Below are positions 1 to 6,775 of a stretch of DNA of 10,599 nt, in pieces. The notes under the pieces are model-generated. The model saw only the letters and a program-made list of their open reading frames with translations. It did not search any database and had not been told where the DNA came from. The number at the start of each line of letters is the position of its first letter. Position 1 is the first letter of the stretch. The stretch is from DATJZH01 sp035499215 (GTDB taxonomy: Bacteria; Actinomycetota; Actinomycetes; Streptosporangiales; Streptosporangiaceae), in assembly GCA_035499215.1 (NCBI GenBank), contig DATJZH010000416.1:1-10599 (forward strand). The letters are read 5' to 3'. The translations under genes and the position numbers were made by a program.

Positions 1-99
1 CGGCCTGCCGCATGCCCGCGCTAAGAACGTCTCAGATCTCATCAGCGGCCTCCCGGATGGTCATGGTGCGCACAATCAGCCAGTGATCTGACTGCCACT
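1..99 (-). pseudogene. Possible remnant of a mariner/IS630-type transposase (HTH segment), runs off left edge
   Basis: On the minus strand, positions 88 to about 34 read SDHWLIVRTM followed by TIREAADEI and then TGA. After the stop the same frame reads DVLSAGMRQA to the window edge. From memory, N-terminal helix-turn-helix segments of bacterial mariner/IS630-like transposases carry a block like RLTIREAADEVGIS, followed some residues later by a block like LGMRRVAAKF. The two pieces here look like those blocks with an internal stop and several codons missing. No start codon, terminal repeats or catalytic DDE region are visible, so this would be a dead fragment. It is short, and the match is from recognition, not alignment. 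Chance is possible, as is a left-edge piece of a plus-strand gene (frame 2 is open to a stop at 89-91). Confidence 0.33.
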
Positions 100-322
100 G
101 TAGGCAGCCCGGCGTCGCGATGCGGATTCGGAGAGATCACAGCCACCTATCGCGGGCCCCGGTTTCCCGCCTGGTGATCTTGTCCGGCGCGGCCCGGCCG
201 GCGGGCCCGGCGAAGCTGCAGTCCGGCGGCTGTCTCCGGTATGTTTCAGGCGGGGGACCGCTGCTGCGGCTGGAGCCGGGCACGAGCGTCGGCCGGTAGG
301 CCCGGCGAGGCGGAGGGCGCGG
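100..322. other. Non-coding stretch upstream of the DUF2891 gene
   Basis: I see no convincing gene here. A GC-only hairpin is possible at 191-207 (GGCCCG, 5-nt loop, CGGGCC), without a following T-run, so it is not a classical terminator. TATGTT at 240-245 fits the TANNNT form of an actinobacterial -10 element, but no good -35 is placed upstream of it. A Shine-Dalgarno sequence, GGAGGG at 312-317, sits 5 nt before the ATG at 323 and supports that start. Confidence 0.4.
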
Positions 323-1360
323 ATGGAACTGGGCGCCGGGCGGGCTGTCCTGCTGCGCAGCGCGGCGGCAGGCTACGCCGAGGTCGCGCTGGCCAACATC
401 GGGCGGGAGTTCCCCGCCTTCATCCAGCAGCTGATGACCGGGCCGGATGACCTGCCCGGCCGCCCGAGAGATGTCACGCCGGTCTTCTACGGCAGCTTCG
501 ACTGGCATTCCTGCGTGGAGATGCACTGGGTGCTCGTGCGCCTGATGCGGACCGCGGGCGACGTCGTGCCCGGCTCGCGGATCCGTGCCGCGCTGGATTC
601 CCGGTTCACCGCCGCTGGGCTGGCGGCCGAGGCGGCATACGTGGCAAGCCGGGCGGGCGGCGGGCAGCGCCCCTACGGCTGGGGATGGGCGCTGACGCTG
701 GTGCACGAGACCGCCACCTGGGACGACCCGGATGCCCGGCGGTGGGCTGCGGCGATGCAGCCGCTCGCCGCAGCCGCGACGGCGCGTCTTGCGGCCTGGC
801 TGCCGAAGGAAACCTATCCGGTCCGGCATGGCCTGCATCCCAACAGCGCGTTCGGGCTGTCGCGTGCGCTGCCTCATGCCCGGCTGCGGGCAGCCGCCGG
901 CGACGCGGCGCTCGCCGATGCCATCACTGCGCGGGCGCTTGCCTGGTTCGGGGGTGACGCCGACTATCCCGCCGGCTACGAGCCGTCGGGACACGATTTC
1001 CTGTCGCCTGCCCTGACCGAGGCTGAGCTGATGGCGCAGGTGCTGCCGGCGGGCGCATTCGGCGGCTGGCTCGGGGCGTTCCTGCCGGGCATCGCCGCGG
1101 GGGAGCCCGCGGCGCTGTTCACCCCCGTGGTGGTCACGGACGCCAGCGACGGCCAGATCGCGCACCTGCACGGGCTGAACGCGAGCCGCGCCTGGTGCTG
1201 GCGCCGGCTGGCAGAGCGCCTGCCATCGGATGATCCCCGGACGGGAGCCGCCCTGCGCGCGGCGTGCGCGCACGCGCGGGCCGCGCTCCCGCATGTGGTC
1301 GGCGACGACTACATGGTCGAGCACTGGCTTGCCGCATACGCGGTCCTGCTGCTGACCTGA
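323..1360 (+). CDS. DUF2891 domain-containing protein
   Basis: This 345-residue protein matches what I recall of the DUF2891 family across its whole length. The aromatic/His block FYGSFDWHSCVEMHW is at residues 55-69, and RPYGWGWAL follows near residue 112. HPNSAFGLSRAL starts at 172, YEPSGHDFLSP at 219, and an Asp-rich segment DASDGQIAHLHGLN followed by SRAWCW starts at 273. No signal peptide or membrane segment is seen, so it is probably cytoplasmic. Function is unknown. The repeated helical stretches with conserved Trp, His and acidic residues would suit an all-helical toroid fold of the kind found in sugar-active enzymes, and an ROK protein lies next downstream; both points are inference. 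The ATG at 323 is preferred because GGAGGG lies 5 nt upstream. The 101-bp gap to the next gene contains its own promoter-like elements, so cotranscription is uncertain. Confidence 0.85.
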   Translation: MELGAGRAVLLRSAAAGYAEVALANIGREFPAFIQQLMTGPDDLPGRPRDVTPVFYGSFDWHSCVEMHWVLVRLMRTAGDVVPGSRIRAALDSRFTAAGLAAEAAYVASRAGGGQRPYGWGWALTLVHETATWDDPDARRWAAAMQPLAAAATARLAAWLPKETYPVRHGLHPNSAFGLSRALPHARLRAAAGDAALADAITARALAWFGGDADYPAGYEPSGHDFLSPALTEAELMAQVLPAGAFGGWLGAFLPGIAAGEPAALFTPVVVTDASDGQIAHLHGLNASRAWCWRRLAERLPSDDPRTGAALRAACAHARAALPHVVGDDYMVEHWLAAYAVLLLT

Positions 1361-1414
1361 CGGGCTGCCGGTGACCGGCTCTGGGAGGCAATATCCTGTC
1401 CGGGGCGGAATTCG

Positions 1415-1433
1415 GCATGATCATGCGGATAAT
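1415..1433 (+). promoter_or_regulatory. Candidate promoter -10 with overlapping 12-bp palindrome before the ROK gene
   Basis: GCATGATCATGC at 1415-1426 is a perfect 12-bp palindrome. It is followed directly by GATAAT at 1428-1433, one base off TATAAT and well placed as a -10 about 29 bp before the ATG at 1462. The palindrome would lie in the spacer just upstream of the -10, a common position for a repressor site. No clear -35 is seen, and another -10-like TATCCT is at 1392-1397. Assignment as an operator is inference. Confidence 0.3.
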
Positions 1434-1461
1434 GAGGGAAAACGAGCGAGGGAAACAGCGC

Positions 1462-2490
1462 ATGGGGACGTCAGGCGATTGGGTTGTCGTGGGTCTGGAC
1501 AACGGGGGCACGAGCAATAACGCCACGGTGCTCGACTCCTCGGGCAGGTTCCTGGTGGAGGGGCTGAGCGAAACCCCGAGCAGCGTCGGCAGCGGCCCGG
1601 ACGCGGCAGTGCAGGCACTGGCTCAGGCGCTGGCGGACACTCTCCGGCAGGTGGGCGTGGCGCTCGCATCGGTGCGCGCGGTGGGCCTGGACACGCCAGG
1701 GCCGGCTAGCGCGGACGGCGTGATCTCGGCGCGGGGATCGACGAATTTCAATCATGCGCTGTGGCGCGGGTTTGACTTTCGCGGCGCGCTTGAGACATAT
1801 CTCGGCCTGCCCGTCATCTACAGCAATGACGGCAACGCGGCGGCGCTTTACGCGCACCACGCTCATTTCGGCTCGGCTGCGGCCCGCCACTCGTCGGTCG
1901 CGGCGATCGTGGGCACCGGGCTCGGCGGCGGTGTCATCGAGGCAGGACAGGTCGTCCGCGGCGCCGCTGGCATGGCCGGCGAGTTCGGGCACATCCACAT
2001 CCCGATGGCGGGGCTGCTCGAGGCGGACCAGCCGCAGCCGGTCTGCAACTGCGGCCTTGTCGGCGATGCGGAGAGCGTGGCCTCACTGACAGCGATCCAG
2101 CGCAACCTGCTGCCCTACTGGCTGACCCGGTATCCCGGCCATGAACTGGGCGCGGTCAGCGCGGTCGGGAAGGCGGCGATGCTGGTGCGCAGTTACGGCG
2201 AGCACGGCGACCCGATGGCGCTGAAGATCTTTGAGCAGCAGGCCATGGCGCTGGGCAGGCTTTTCACGATCGCGGCGAACTTCACCGACCCCGACGCGTA
2301 TTTCGTCGGCGGCGGCGTGGTGGAGGCCGCGCCGAGCTTCCGGGAGTGGTTCCTGGGCAGGGTCCGCCTGCACACTTCCCTGCGCGAGGAGCAGGCCTTC
2401 GCGTCGAGGTTCGCTCTGGTGCCCGACCTGGACATGGCCGGGGCGCGCGGCGCGGCGATCGCCGCGCTGGAGGCACTGCGTGCGGGCTGA
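1462..2490 (+). CDS. ROK family protein (putative sugar kinase)
   Basis: This 342-residue protein has the ROK/actin-like ATPase fold signature. The phosphate-1 loop GLDNGGTSNN has D13, and the likely catalytic Asp is D123 in NDGNAAAL. The glycine-rich phosphate-2 loop GTGLGGGV lies near residue 152. The ROK metal site is visible as GEFGHIHI (H177) and CNCGLVGDAES (C195, C197). The usual third Cys of the CxCGxxGCxE pattern is Asp here (D202), with E204 kept. There is no N-terminal winged-helix domain, so it is built like a kinase, not an XylR/NagC-type repressor. ROK kinases phosphorylate glucose, N-acetylglucosamine, N-acetylmannosamine and related sugars; the substrate cannot be read from this sequence. 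The ATG at 1462 is chosen because GAGGGA at 1448-1453 lies 8 nt upstream and the protein then begins directly before the first beta strand. An in-frame ATG at 1417 would add 15 residues of low-complexity, Met/Arg-rich sequence. Confidence 0.85.
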   Translation: MGTSGDWVVVGLDNGGTSNNATVLDSSGRFLVEGLSETPSSVGSGPDAAVQALAQALADTLRQVGVALASVRAVGLDTPGPASADGVISARGSTNFNHALWRGFDFRGALETYLGLPVIYSNDGNAAALYAHHAHFGSAAARHSSVAAIVGTGLGGGVIEAGQVVRGAAGMAGEFGHIHIPMAGLLEADQPQPVCNCGLVGDAESVASLTAIQRNLLPYWLTRYPGHELGAVSAVGKAAMLVRSYGEHGDPMALKIFEQQAMALGRLFTIAANFTDPDAYFVGGGVVEAAPSFREWFLGRVRLHTSLREEQAFASRFALVPDLDMAGARGAAIAALEALRAG

Positions 2491-2546
2491 CCCGCCCGCT
2501 TCCCGACTGATCCGAGCCCCGGCTCATCAGGCAGCCCGACCTCAAG

Positions 2547-2565
2547 TAAGGTATGCCTTACCTAC
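2547..2565 (+). promoter_or_regulatory. IdeR/DtxR-family iron box upstream of the iron permease
   Basis: TAAGGTATGCCTTACCTAC agrees with the 19-bp IdeR/DtxR/DmdR consensus TWAGGTWAGSCTWACCTWA at 17 of 19 positions, and reads equally well on the other strand. It ends 18 bp before the GTG of the FTR1-type permease and directly precedes the Shine-Dalgarno AGGAGG (2574-2579). TAAGGT at the start of the box also fits a TANNNT -10. A repressor bound here would block transcription initiation or early elongation. Regulators of this family repress iron-uptake genes when Fe2+ is plentiful, which fits the neighbour's role. Confidence 0.75.
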
Positions 2566-2583
2566 ATCAGAGCAGGAGGCTTT

Positions 2584-3435
2584 GTGCTGGCCACGCTGGT
2601 GATCTTCCTTCGGGAAGGTGTCGAGGCGAGCATGATCGTCGCCATCCTGCTGGCTTACCTCAACCGCATCGGCCGCCGGGACCACTTCCGCGACGTGTTC
2701 ATCGGGGTAGGCGCGGCGCTCATGCTGGCGGGGGGAGGCGGGGTGATCGCCTACGAGACCATCCGCAGCTACGACGGCTCGCGCGTGCAGACGATCTTCG
2801 AGACCGCTACCTTCCTGGTGGCGGCCACGGTCTTGACCTACATGACGTTCTGGATGCGCAGTCATGCCCGGAACCTGTCCAAGGAGCTGCGCGCGCGCAC
2901 GGACGCGGCTTTCGACGGGCGGGCCCGGTGGGGCCTGGGCCTGCTGGCCTTTCAGGCAGTCGGCCGCGAGGGCCTCGAGACGGTGGTCTTCACCCTGGCG
3001 ATCATCTTCTCCACCTCCACGGCCGGGGCCCTGACCGGAGCGATCATCGGGCTGGCCGGCGCGCTGGGCATCGCCTTCGTGATCTACCGGCTCGGCCACC
3101 GGCTCAACCTCGGGCGGTTCTTCACCGTCATCGGGCTGCTGCTCATGGTTTTCGCCGCCGGCCTGGTGGCCGATGCGGTGCAGAACCTCCAGCAGCTTGG
3201 CTGGCTGCCGATCCTGCGGGTGCCGATGTGGCACTCGGCACGGCTGCTGTCGCAGAGCAGCTCGTTCGGTGACGTGCTGCACAGCTTCTTCGGCTACAGC
3301 GATTCCCCGACGCTCCTGCAGCTGCTGCTGTATGTCGGCTATCTGGCCGTCGTCGTCGCCGCCTACCTGGGCCTGCGGCCGCGCGGCGGGGCGGGCAGGC
3401 ACGGCGCCAGGGGACAGGGCGCCGCAGTGCACTGA
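2584..3435 (+). CDS. FTR1 family iron permease (EfeU-like)
   Basis: This 283-residue integral membrane protein has the two REGxE iron-coordinating motifs that define the FTR1/EfeU family: REGVE at residues 10-14 in the first helix and REGLE at 128-132 in the fourth. About seven membrane segments can be traced, near residues 3-25, 37-58, 70-91, 117-138, 143-163, 170-193 and 246-265, ending in a short basic tail. Family members move iron across the cytoplasmic membrane, in yeast with a multicopper oxidase and in the EfeUOB system with EfeO and EfeB. Neither partner is encoded here. The start is GTG: AGGAGG lies 4 nt upstream, and any later start would remove the first REGxE motif. An IdeR/DtxR-like box lies immediately upstream, so expression is probably induced by iron limitation. 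The gene converges on nadE. Confidence 0.88.
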   Translation: MLATLVIFLREGVEASMIVAILLAYLNRIGRRDHFRDVFIGVGAALMLAGGGGVIAYETIRSYDGSRVQTIFETATFLVAATVLTYMTFWMRSHARNLSKELRARTDAAFDGRARWGLGLLAFQAVGREGLETVVFTLAIIFSTSTAGALTGAIIGLAGALGIAFVIYRLGHRLNLGRFFTVIGLLLMVFAAGLVADAVQNLQQLGWLPILRVPMWHSARLLSQSSSFGDVLHSFFGYSDSPTLLQLLLYVGYLAVVVAAYLGLRPRGGAGRHGARGQGAAVH

Positions 3436-3436
3436 C

Positions 3437-3496
3437 CAGCGACCGTCCAGCGCACGATCAGCGACCGTGCAGCGCACGATCAGCGACCGTGCAGCG
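3437..3496. repeat. 22-bp tandem repeat, about 2.7 copies, at the convergent gene ends
   Basis: Copies lie at 3437-3458, 3459-3480 and a partial one at 3481-3496. Each begins CAGCGACCGTGCAGCG; copy 1 differs from the others by a single base (C for G at 3447). The array fills the 44-bp gap between the permease stop (3433-3435) and the nadE stop (3480-3482, minus strand) and enters the last codons of nadE. Read on the minus strand, the repeat carries the codons L-H-G-R-stop, so the array looks like duplication of the nadE 3' end. GCACG and CGTGC within it (for example 3452-3456 and 3466-3470) could form weak 5-bp hairpins. There are no spacers between copies, so it is not CRISPR. Confidence 0.85.
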
Positions 3497-5303
3497 GCTC
3501 GCGCCAGCGATTGGTGATCGGCAGCCGGCGGTCGCGGCCGAAGTTCTTCGCGGTGATCTTCGGGCCTGGCGGGTACTGGCGGCGCTTGTACTCCGCCCTG
3601 TCCACCAGCTGGATCACCCGCTCGACGAGCTCCGGATCATGCCCGGCGGCGACCAGCGCGGCGGCGCCCATGTCCTTCTCGACATAGTCGTCCAGCACCG
3701 CGTCCAGGACCGGGTAGGCCGGCAGCGAGTCGCTGTCGAGCTGGCCGGGTGCCAGCTCGGCGCTCGGCGGCTTGATGATCGAGTTCTCCGGGATCGGGGC
3801 CGTCTCGCCGCGCTGCTCGGACTGCTGGTTCCGCCAGCGGGCCAGCTCCCAGACGAGCGTCTTGGGGACATCCTTGATCGGGGCGAAGCCGCCAGCCGAG
3901 TCGCCGTAGAGGGTCGAGTAGCCGGTGGCCAGCTCGCTCTTGTTCCCGGTCGTGAGCACCAGGTGGCCTGCCGAGTTCGACAGTGACATCAAGATCATGC
4001 CGCGGATCCTGGCCTGCAGGTTCTCCGCGGCGAGCCCCTGCAGCCCGAGGTCGGCCTGGAACGCGTCGAACATCGGGCCGACCGGCACGATCCTCGCCTG
4101 CAGTCCCTGGCGCTTGGCCAGGTCCTCGGCGTCGCTGACCGAATGATCGGTGGAATAGCGGCTGGGCATCAGGACCACGTGCACCCGGTCCGGTCCGATG
4201 GCGTCGGCAGCGATCGTCGCGGTCAGCGCCGAGTCGATGCCGCCGGACAGGCCCAGGATCACCGAGCCGAAGCCGTTCTTGGCCACGTAGTCCCGCACGC
4301 CTGTGACCAGGGCCGCGTATACCTCGGCGGAATCGCCGAGCCGGGGGGAGAGGGCCTGCGGCAGCGCGCTGCCGGGGCCGGGGCCAGTTGGGACGGGGAG
4401 CCAGGGCAGCTCGATGCGCTGCACCGTCATGATCGTGCCGTCGGCCGGGTCGCCAAGCTCGCGGCCGGGGGGCCGGCTCAGGTCGGCGGCGGGCAGGTCC
4501 ACGTCGGCAAGCACCAGCGCCGCTTCGAACTGCGGGCCGCGGGCCAGCAGCGCGCCGGCGGCGTCCACCACGATCGAGTCGCCGTCGAAGACGAGCTCGT
4601 CCTGGCCGCCCACCATGTTGGCGTAGGCGAGCACAGCCCCTGCCTCGCGGGCGCGGCGCTGGCACAGGTCAAGCCGGGTATCGTCCTTGCCGCGCTCATA
4701 GGGCGAGGCGTTGGGCACGACCAGCAGCCCGGCGCCGGCCTGCCGGGCCACTGTGACCGGGCCGCCGTCCTGCCAGAGGTCCTCGCAGACCGCGATGGCG
4801 ATATCGACCGGGGTGCCGCCTGCCCGGTCATCGGCCACGCCGGCGTCGCCGACCGGCAGCCGGAACACTGGCAGGATGTCGCCCGGCACGAAATACCGGT
4901 ACTCGTCGAATACTCCGTAGTTCGGCAGGTGGTGCTTGGCCGAGGTCAGGGCGACGGCACCGCCGTGCAGCAGCGCGCAGGCATCCAGCGGCGCGCCGGC
5001 CGGCAGGCCCAGCCGCGGTGTCAGGCCGCTGCGCCGGTCCAGGTAGCCGGTGACAACGGCGATCCCGCCGAGTCCCGCGCCGGCCAGCTGCCCGGCGGTC
5101 TCGTGCACTGCGGCGACCGAGGCGTCCACGAACGAAGCGCGCAGGGCCAGGTCCTCCACCGGGTAGCCGGTGAGCATCATCTCCGGGAAGACCGCCAGCC
5201 GGGCGCCTTGCTCGGCGGCGCGGCGGGTCCAGGAGACTACTTGCTCGCGATTAGCCGCGAGGTCGCCGACTGTGGCGTCGACCTGAGCCAGGGCGATCCT
5301 CAT
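3480..5303 (-). CDS. nadE: Glutamine-dependent NAD+ synthetase
   Basis: This two-domain cytoplasmic enzyme converts nicotinic acid adenine dinucleotide to NAD+ using ATP and glutamine, the last step of NAD synthesis. With the ATG at 5303 it is 607 residues. The N-terminal nitrilase-fold glutaminase domain (about 1-270) shows the full triad: E41 in FPEMMLTGYP, K123 in SAKHHLPNYGVF and C173 in AVCEDLW. The C-terminal synthetase domain has the ATP pyrophosphatase P-loop SGGIDS at 353-358, followed by TTGNKSELATGY and FAPIKDVPKT. An in-frame GTG at 5312 would add three residues (MPR), but the ATG is preferred because AGG lies about 8 nt upstream of it and MRIALAQ is the usual family start. The gene is divergent from glnA2, sharing a 113-bp region with a GlnR-like site. 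Its stop lies inside a 22-bp tandem repeat. Confidence 0.95.
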   Translation of the reverse strand: MRIALAQVDATVGDLAANREQVVSWTRRAAEQGARLAVFPEMMLTGYPVEDLALRASFVDASVAAVHETAGQLAGAGLGGIAVVTGYLDRRSGLTPRLGLPAGAPLDACALLHGGAVALTSAKHHLPNYGVFDEYRYFVPGDILPVFRLPVGDAGVADDRAGGTPVDIAIAVCEDLWQDGGPVTVARQAGAGLLVVPNASPYERGKDDTRLDLCQRRAREAGAVLAYANMVGGQDELVFDGDSIVVDAAGALLARGPQFEAALVLADVDLPAADLSRPPGRELGDPADGTIMTVQRIELPWLPVPTGPGPGSALPQALSPRLGDSAEVYAALVTGVRDYVAKNGFGSVILGLSGGIDSALTATIAADAIGPDRVHVVLMPSRYSTDHSVSDAEDLAKRQGLQARIVPVGPMFDAFQADLGLQGLAAENLQARIRGMILMSLSNSAGHLVLTTGNKSELATGYSTLYGDSAGGFAPIKDVPKTLVWELARWRNQQSEQRGETAPIPENSIIKPPSAELAPGQLDSDSLPAYPVLDAVLDDYVEKDMGAAALVAAGHDPELVERVIQLVDRAEYKRRQYPPGPKITAKNFGRDRRLPITNRWREPLHGR

Positions 5304-5378
5304 CCGGGGCACCTGTCCAGCTTAGAGTCCGTGCCGGCCAGAGCCGTCCGCCAGCCGACGCCGGGTTGCCGGCCAGTC

Positions 5379-5394
5379 GTAACGCGCACGAAAC
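5379..5394 (+). promoter_or_regulatory. GlnR-like box (GTAAC-N6-GAAAC) between nadE and glnA2
   Basis: GTAAC at 5379-5383, six bases, then GAAAC at 5390-5394 match exactly the actinomycete GlnR half-site pair GTnAC-N6-GaAAC. A second pair at the next N6 spacing is not clear (AAGGC follows). The site is 22 bp before the glnA2 GTG and 75 bp before the nadE ATG, so it could affect either gene. Nine defined bases would occur by chance about once in 260,000 positions at equal base composition, and less often in GC-rich DNA. Lying so close to the glnA2 start, it could act as a repressor site overlapping the promoter; that is inference. Confidence 0.6.
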
Positions 5395-5416
5395 ACGCAG
5401 AAGGCAGACTGTCCGC

Positions 5417-6775
5417 GTGGACAGGCAGGAAGAGTTCGTGCTGCGGACGCTCCAGGAGCGGGATATCCGTTTCGTCCGGCTGTGGTTTACCGATGTCCTG
5501 GGCTACCTGAAGTCCGTGGCAGTCGCGCCCGCCGAACTCGAAGGAGCGTTTGCCGAGGGAATCGGCTTCGACGGGTCGGCCGTCGAGGGGTTCTCCCGCG
5601 TCTACGAGGCGGACATGATCGCCAAGCCCGATCCGTCCACCTTCCAGCTGATGCCCCTGCGCGACACAGCCGGCGTCGGCCGGATGTTCTGCGACATCCT
5701 CATGCCGGACGGGTCGTCGTCCTATGCCGATCCCCGGCATGTGCTCAAGCGCGCGCTGGCCAAGGCAGCGGCGCTGGGATTCACGTTCTACACCCACCCG
5801 GAAATCGAGTTCTTCCTGCTCAGGGAGAAGCCCGAGCCGGGGGTCAAGCCGCGGCCGATCGACACGGGCGGCTACTTCGATCACACTCCGCACAGCATCG
5901 CGCATAACTTCCGGCACAACTCGATCACCATGCTCGAGAACATGGGCATCTCCGTGGAGTTCAGTCACCACGAGGGCGCGCCTGGCCAGCAGGAGATCGA
6001 CCTGCGCTACGCCGACGCGCTGACCACCGCCGACAACATCATGTCCTTCCGGCTGGCGATGAAGGAGGTCGCGCTCGACCAGGGCGTGTACGCCTCGTTC
6101 ATGCCCAAGCCCTTCACCGAGTACCCCGGCTCCGGCATGCACACGCACATGTCATTGTTCGAAGGCGACCGCAACGTGTTCCATGAGCCGACCGGCGAGT
6201 TCCAGCTTTCCAAGCTGGGCCGGGCGTTTATCGCCGGGCTGCTGCGGCACGCGGCGGAGATCACCGCCGTCTGTAACCAGTGGGTGAATTCCTACAAGCG
6301 CCTCTGGGGCGGAACCGAGCGTATCGCCGGGGCCGGCGGCGAGGCGCCCGCCTACATCTGCTGGGGACACAACAACAGGTCGGCGCTGGTCCGGATCCCG
6401 ATGTACAAGCCCCAGAAGGGCAACGCCACCCGGATAGAGTTCCGGTCCATCGACCCGGCGTGCAATCCGTATCTGGCGTTCGCCGTGATCCTCGCGGCCG
6501 GCCTGAAGGGGATCGAGGCTGACTACGAGCTGCCGCCAGGCGCCGAGGACGACGTGTGGACGCTCACCTCCGCTGAGCGGCGCGCCCTCGGCATCGAGCC
6601 GCTGCCGCAGAACCTGTCCGAGGCGATCGACGTGATGGCGGGCAGCGAGCTCGTGGCCGAGACGCTCGGCGAGGACGTCTTCGCCTTCTTCCTGCGCAAC
6701 AAGCGCCAGGAATGGCAGGACTATCGCCGCCAGGTCACCGAGTTCGAGCTGGACCGGTACCTGTCCGTGCTATGA
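5417..6775 (+). CDS. glnA2: Type I glutamine synthetase family protein, GlnA2-type
   Basis: This 452-residue enzyme resembles the actinobacterial GlnA2 group; the opening VDRQEEFVLRTLQERDIRFV is close to what I recall of Mycobacterium and Streptomyces GlnA2. GS landmarks are D52 in FDGSAVEGF, E129 and E131 in PEIEFFL, the HHEGAPGQQEIDLRY block, H242 in GSGMHTHMS, NSYKRLWGG, the flap E309 in GGEAP and NNRSALVRIP. The Tyr that is adenylylated in GS-I-beta (NLYDLP) is replaced by W381 in DDVWTLT, so control by adenylylation is not expected. GlnA2 of Streptomyces coelicolor has been described as a gamma-glutamylpolyamine synthetase, so the substrate may be a polyamine instead of, or as well as, ammonium; the sequence alone does not decide. 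GTG 5417 is the start by homology, with AGAAGG 12 nt upstream; a TTG at 5366 would add 17 unrelated residues. A GlnR-like box lies just upstream, and the stop lies in a 14-bp tandem duplication. Confidence 0.93.
   Translation: MDRQEEFVLRTLQERDIRFVRLWFTDVLGYLKSVAVAPAELEGAFAEGIGFDGSAVEGFSRVYEADMIAKPDPSTFQLMPLRDTAGVGRMFCDILMPDGSSSYADPRHVLKRALAKAAALGFTFYTHPEIEFFLLREKPEPGVKPRPIDTGGYFDHTPHSIAHNFRHNSITMLENMGISVEFSHHEGAPGQQEIDLRYADALTTADNIMSFRLAMKEVALDQGVYASFMPKPFTEYPGSGMHTHMSLFEGDRNVFHEPTGEFQLSKLGRAFIAGLLRHAAEITAVCNQWVNSYKRLWGGTERIAGAGGEAPAYICWGHNNRSALVRIPMYKPQKGNATRIEFRSIDPACNPYLAFAVILAAGLKGIEADYELPPGAEDDVWTLTSAERRALGIEPLPQNLSEAIDVMAGSELVAETLGEDVFAFFLRNKRQEWQDYRRQVTEFELDRYLSVL

Noticed and set aside
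137..1324. 395-codon minus-strand frame opposite the DUF2891 gene
   Set aside because: Arg/Pro/Gly-rich shadow without motifs; the plus-strand frame matches a family over its full length.
1417..1461. Upstream ATG at 1417 as the start of the ROK gene
   Set aside because: It lies within the palindrome/-10 region, and the added residues are unlike ROK N termini; ATG 1462 has a well-spaced GAGGGA.
2542..3477. 311-codon minus-strand frame opposite the FTR1 permease
   Set aside because: Composition is Gln/Arg/Asp-rich and featureless, and it lies antisense to a protein with both REGxE motifs.
3437..3496. CRISPR array
   Set aside because: The 22-bp units are directly adjacent with no spacers and there are no cas genes; it is a simple tandem repeat.
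5366..5416. TTG at 5366 as the start of glnA2
   Set aside because: The extra residues do not resemble GlnA2 proteins and would include the GlnR-like site; GTG 5417 matches the conserved N terminus.
4143..5510. 455-codon plus-strand frame opposite nadE
   Set aside because: Low-complexity antisense shadow of nadE; nadE has full catalytic motifs in its own frame.
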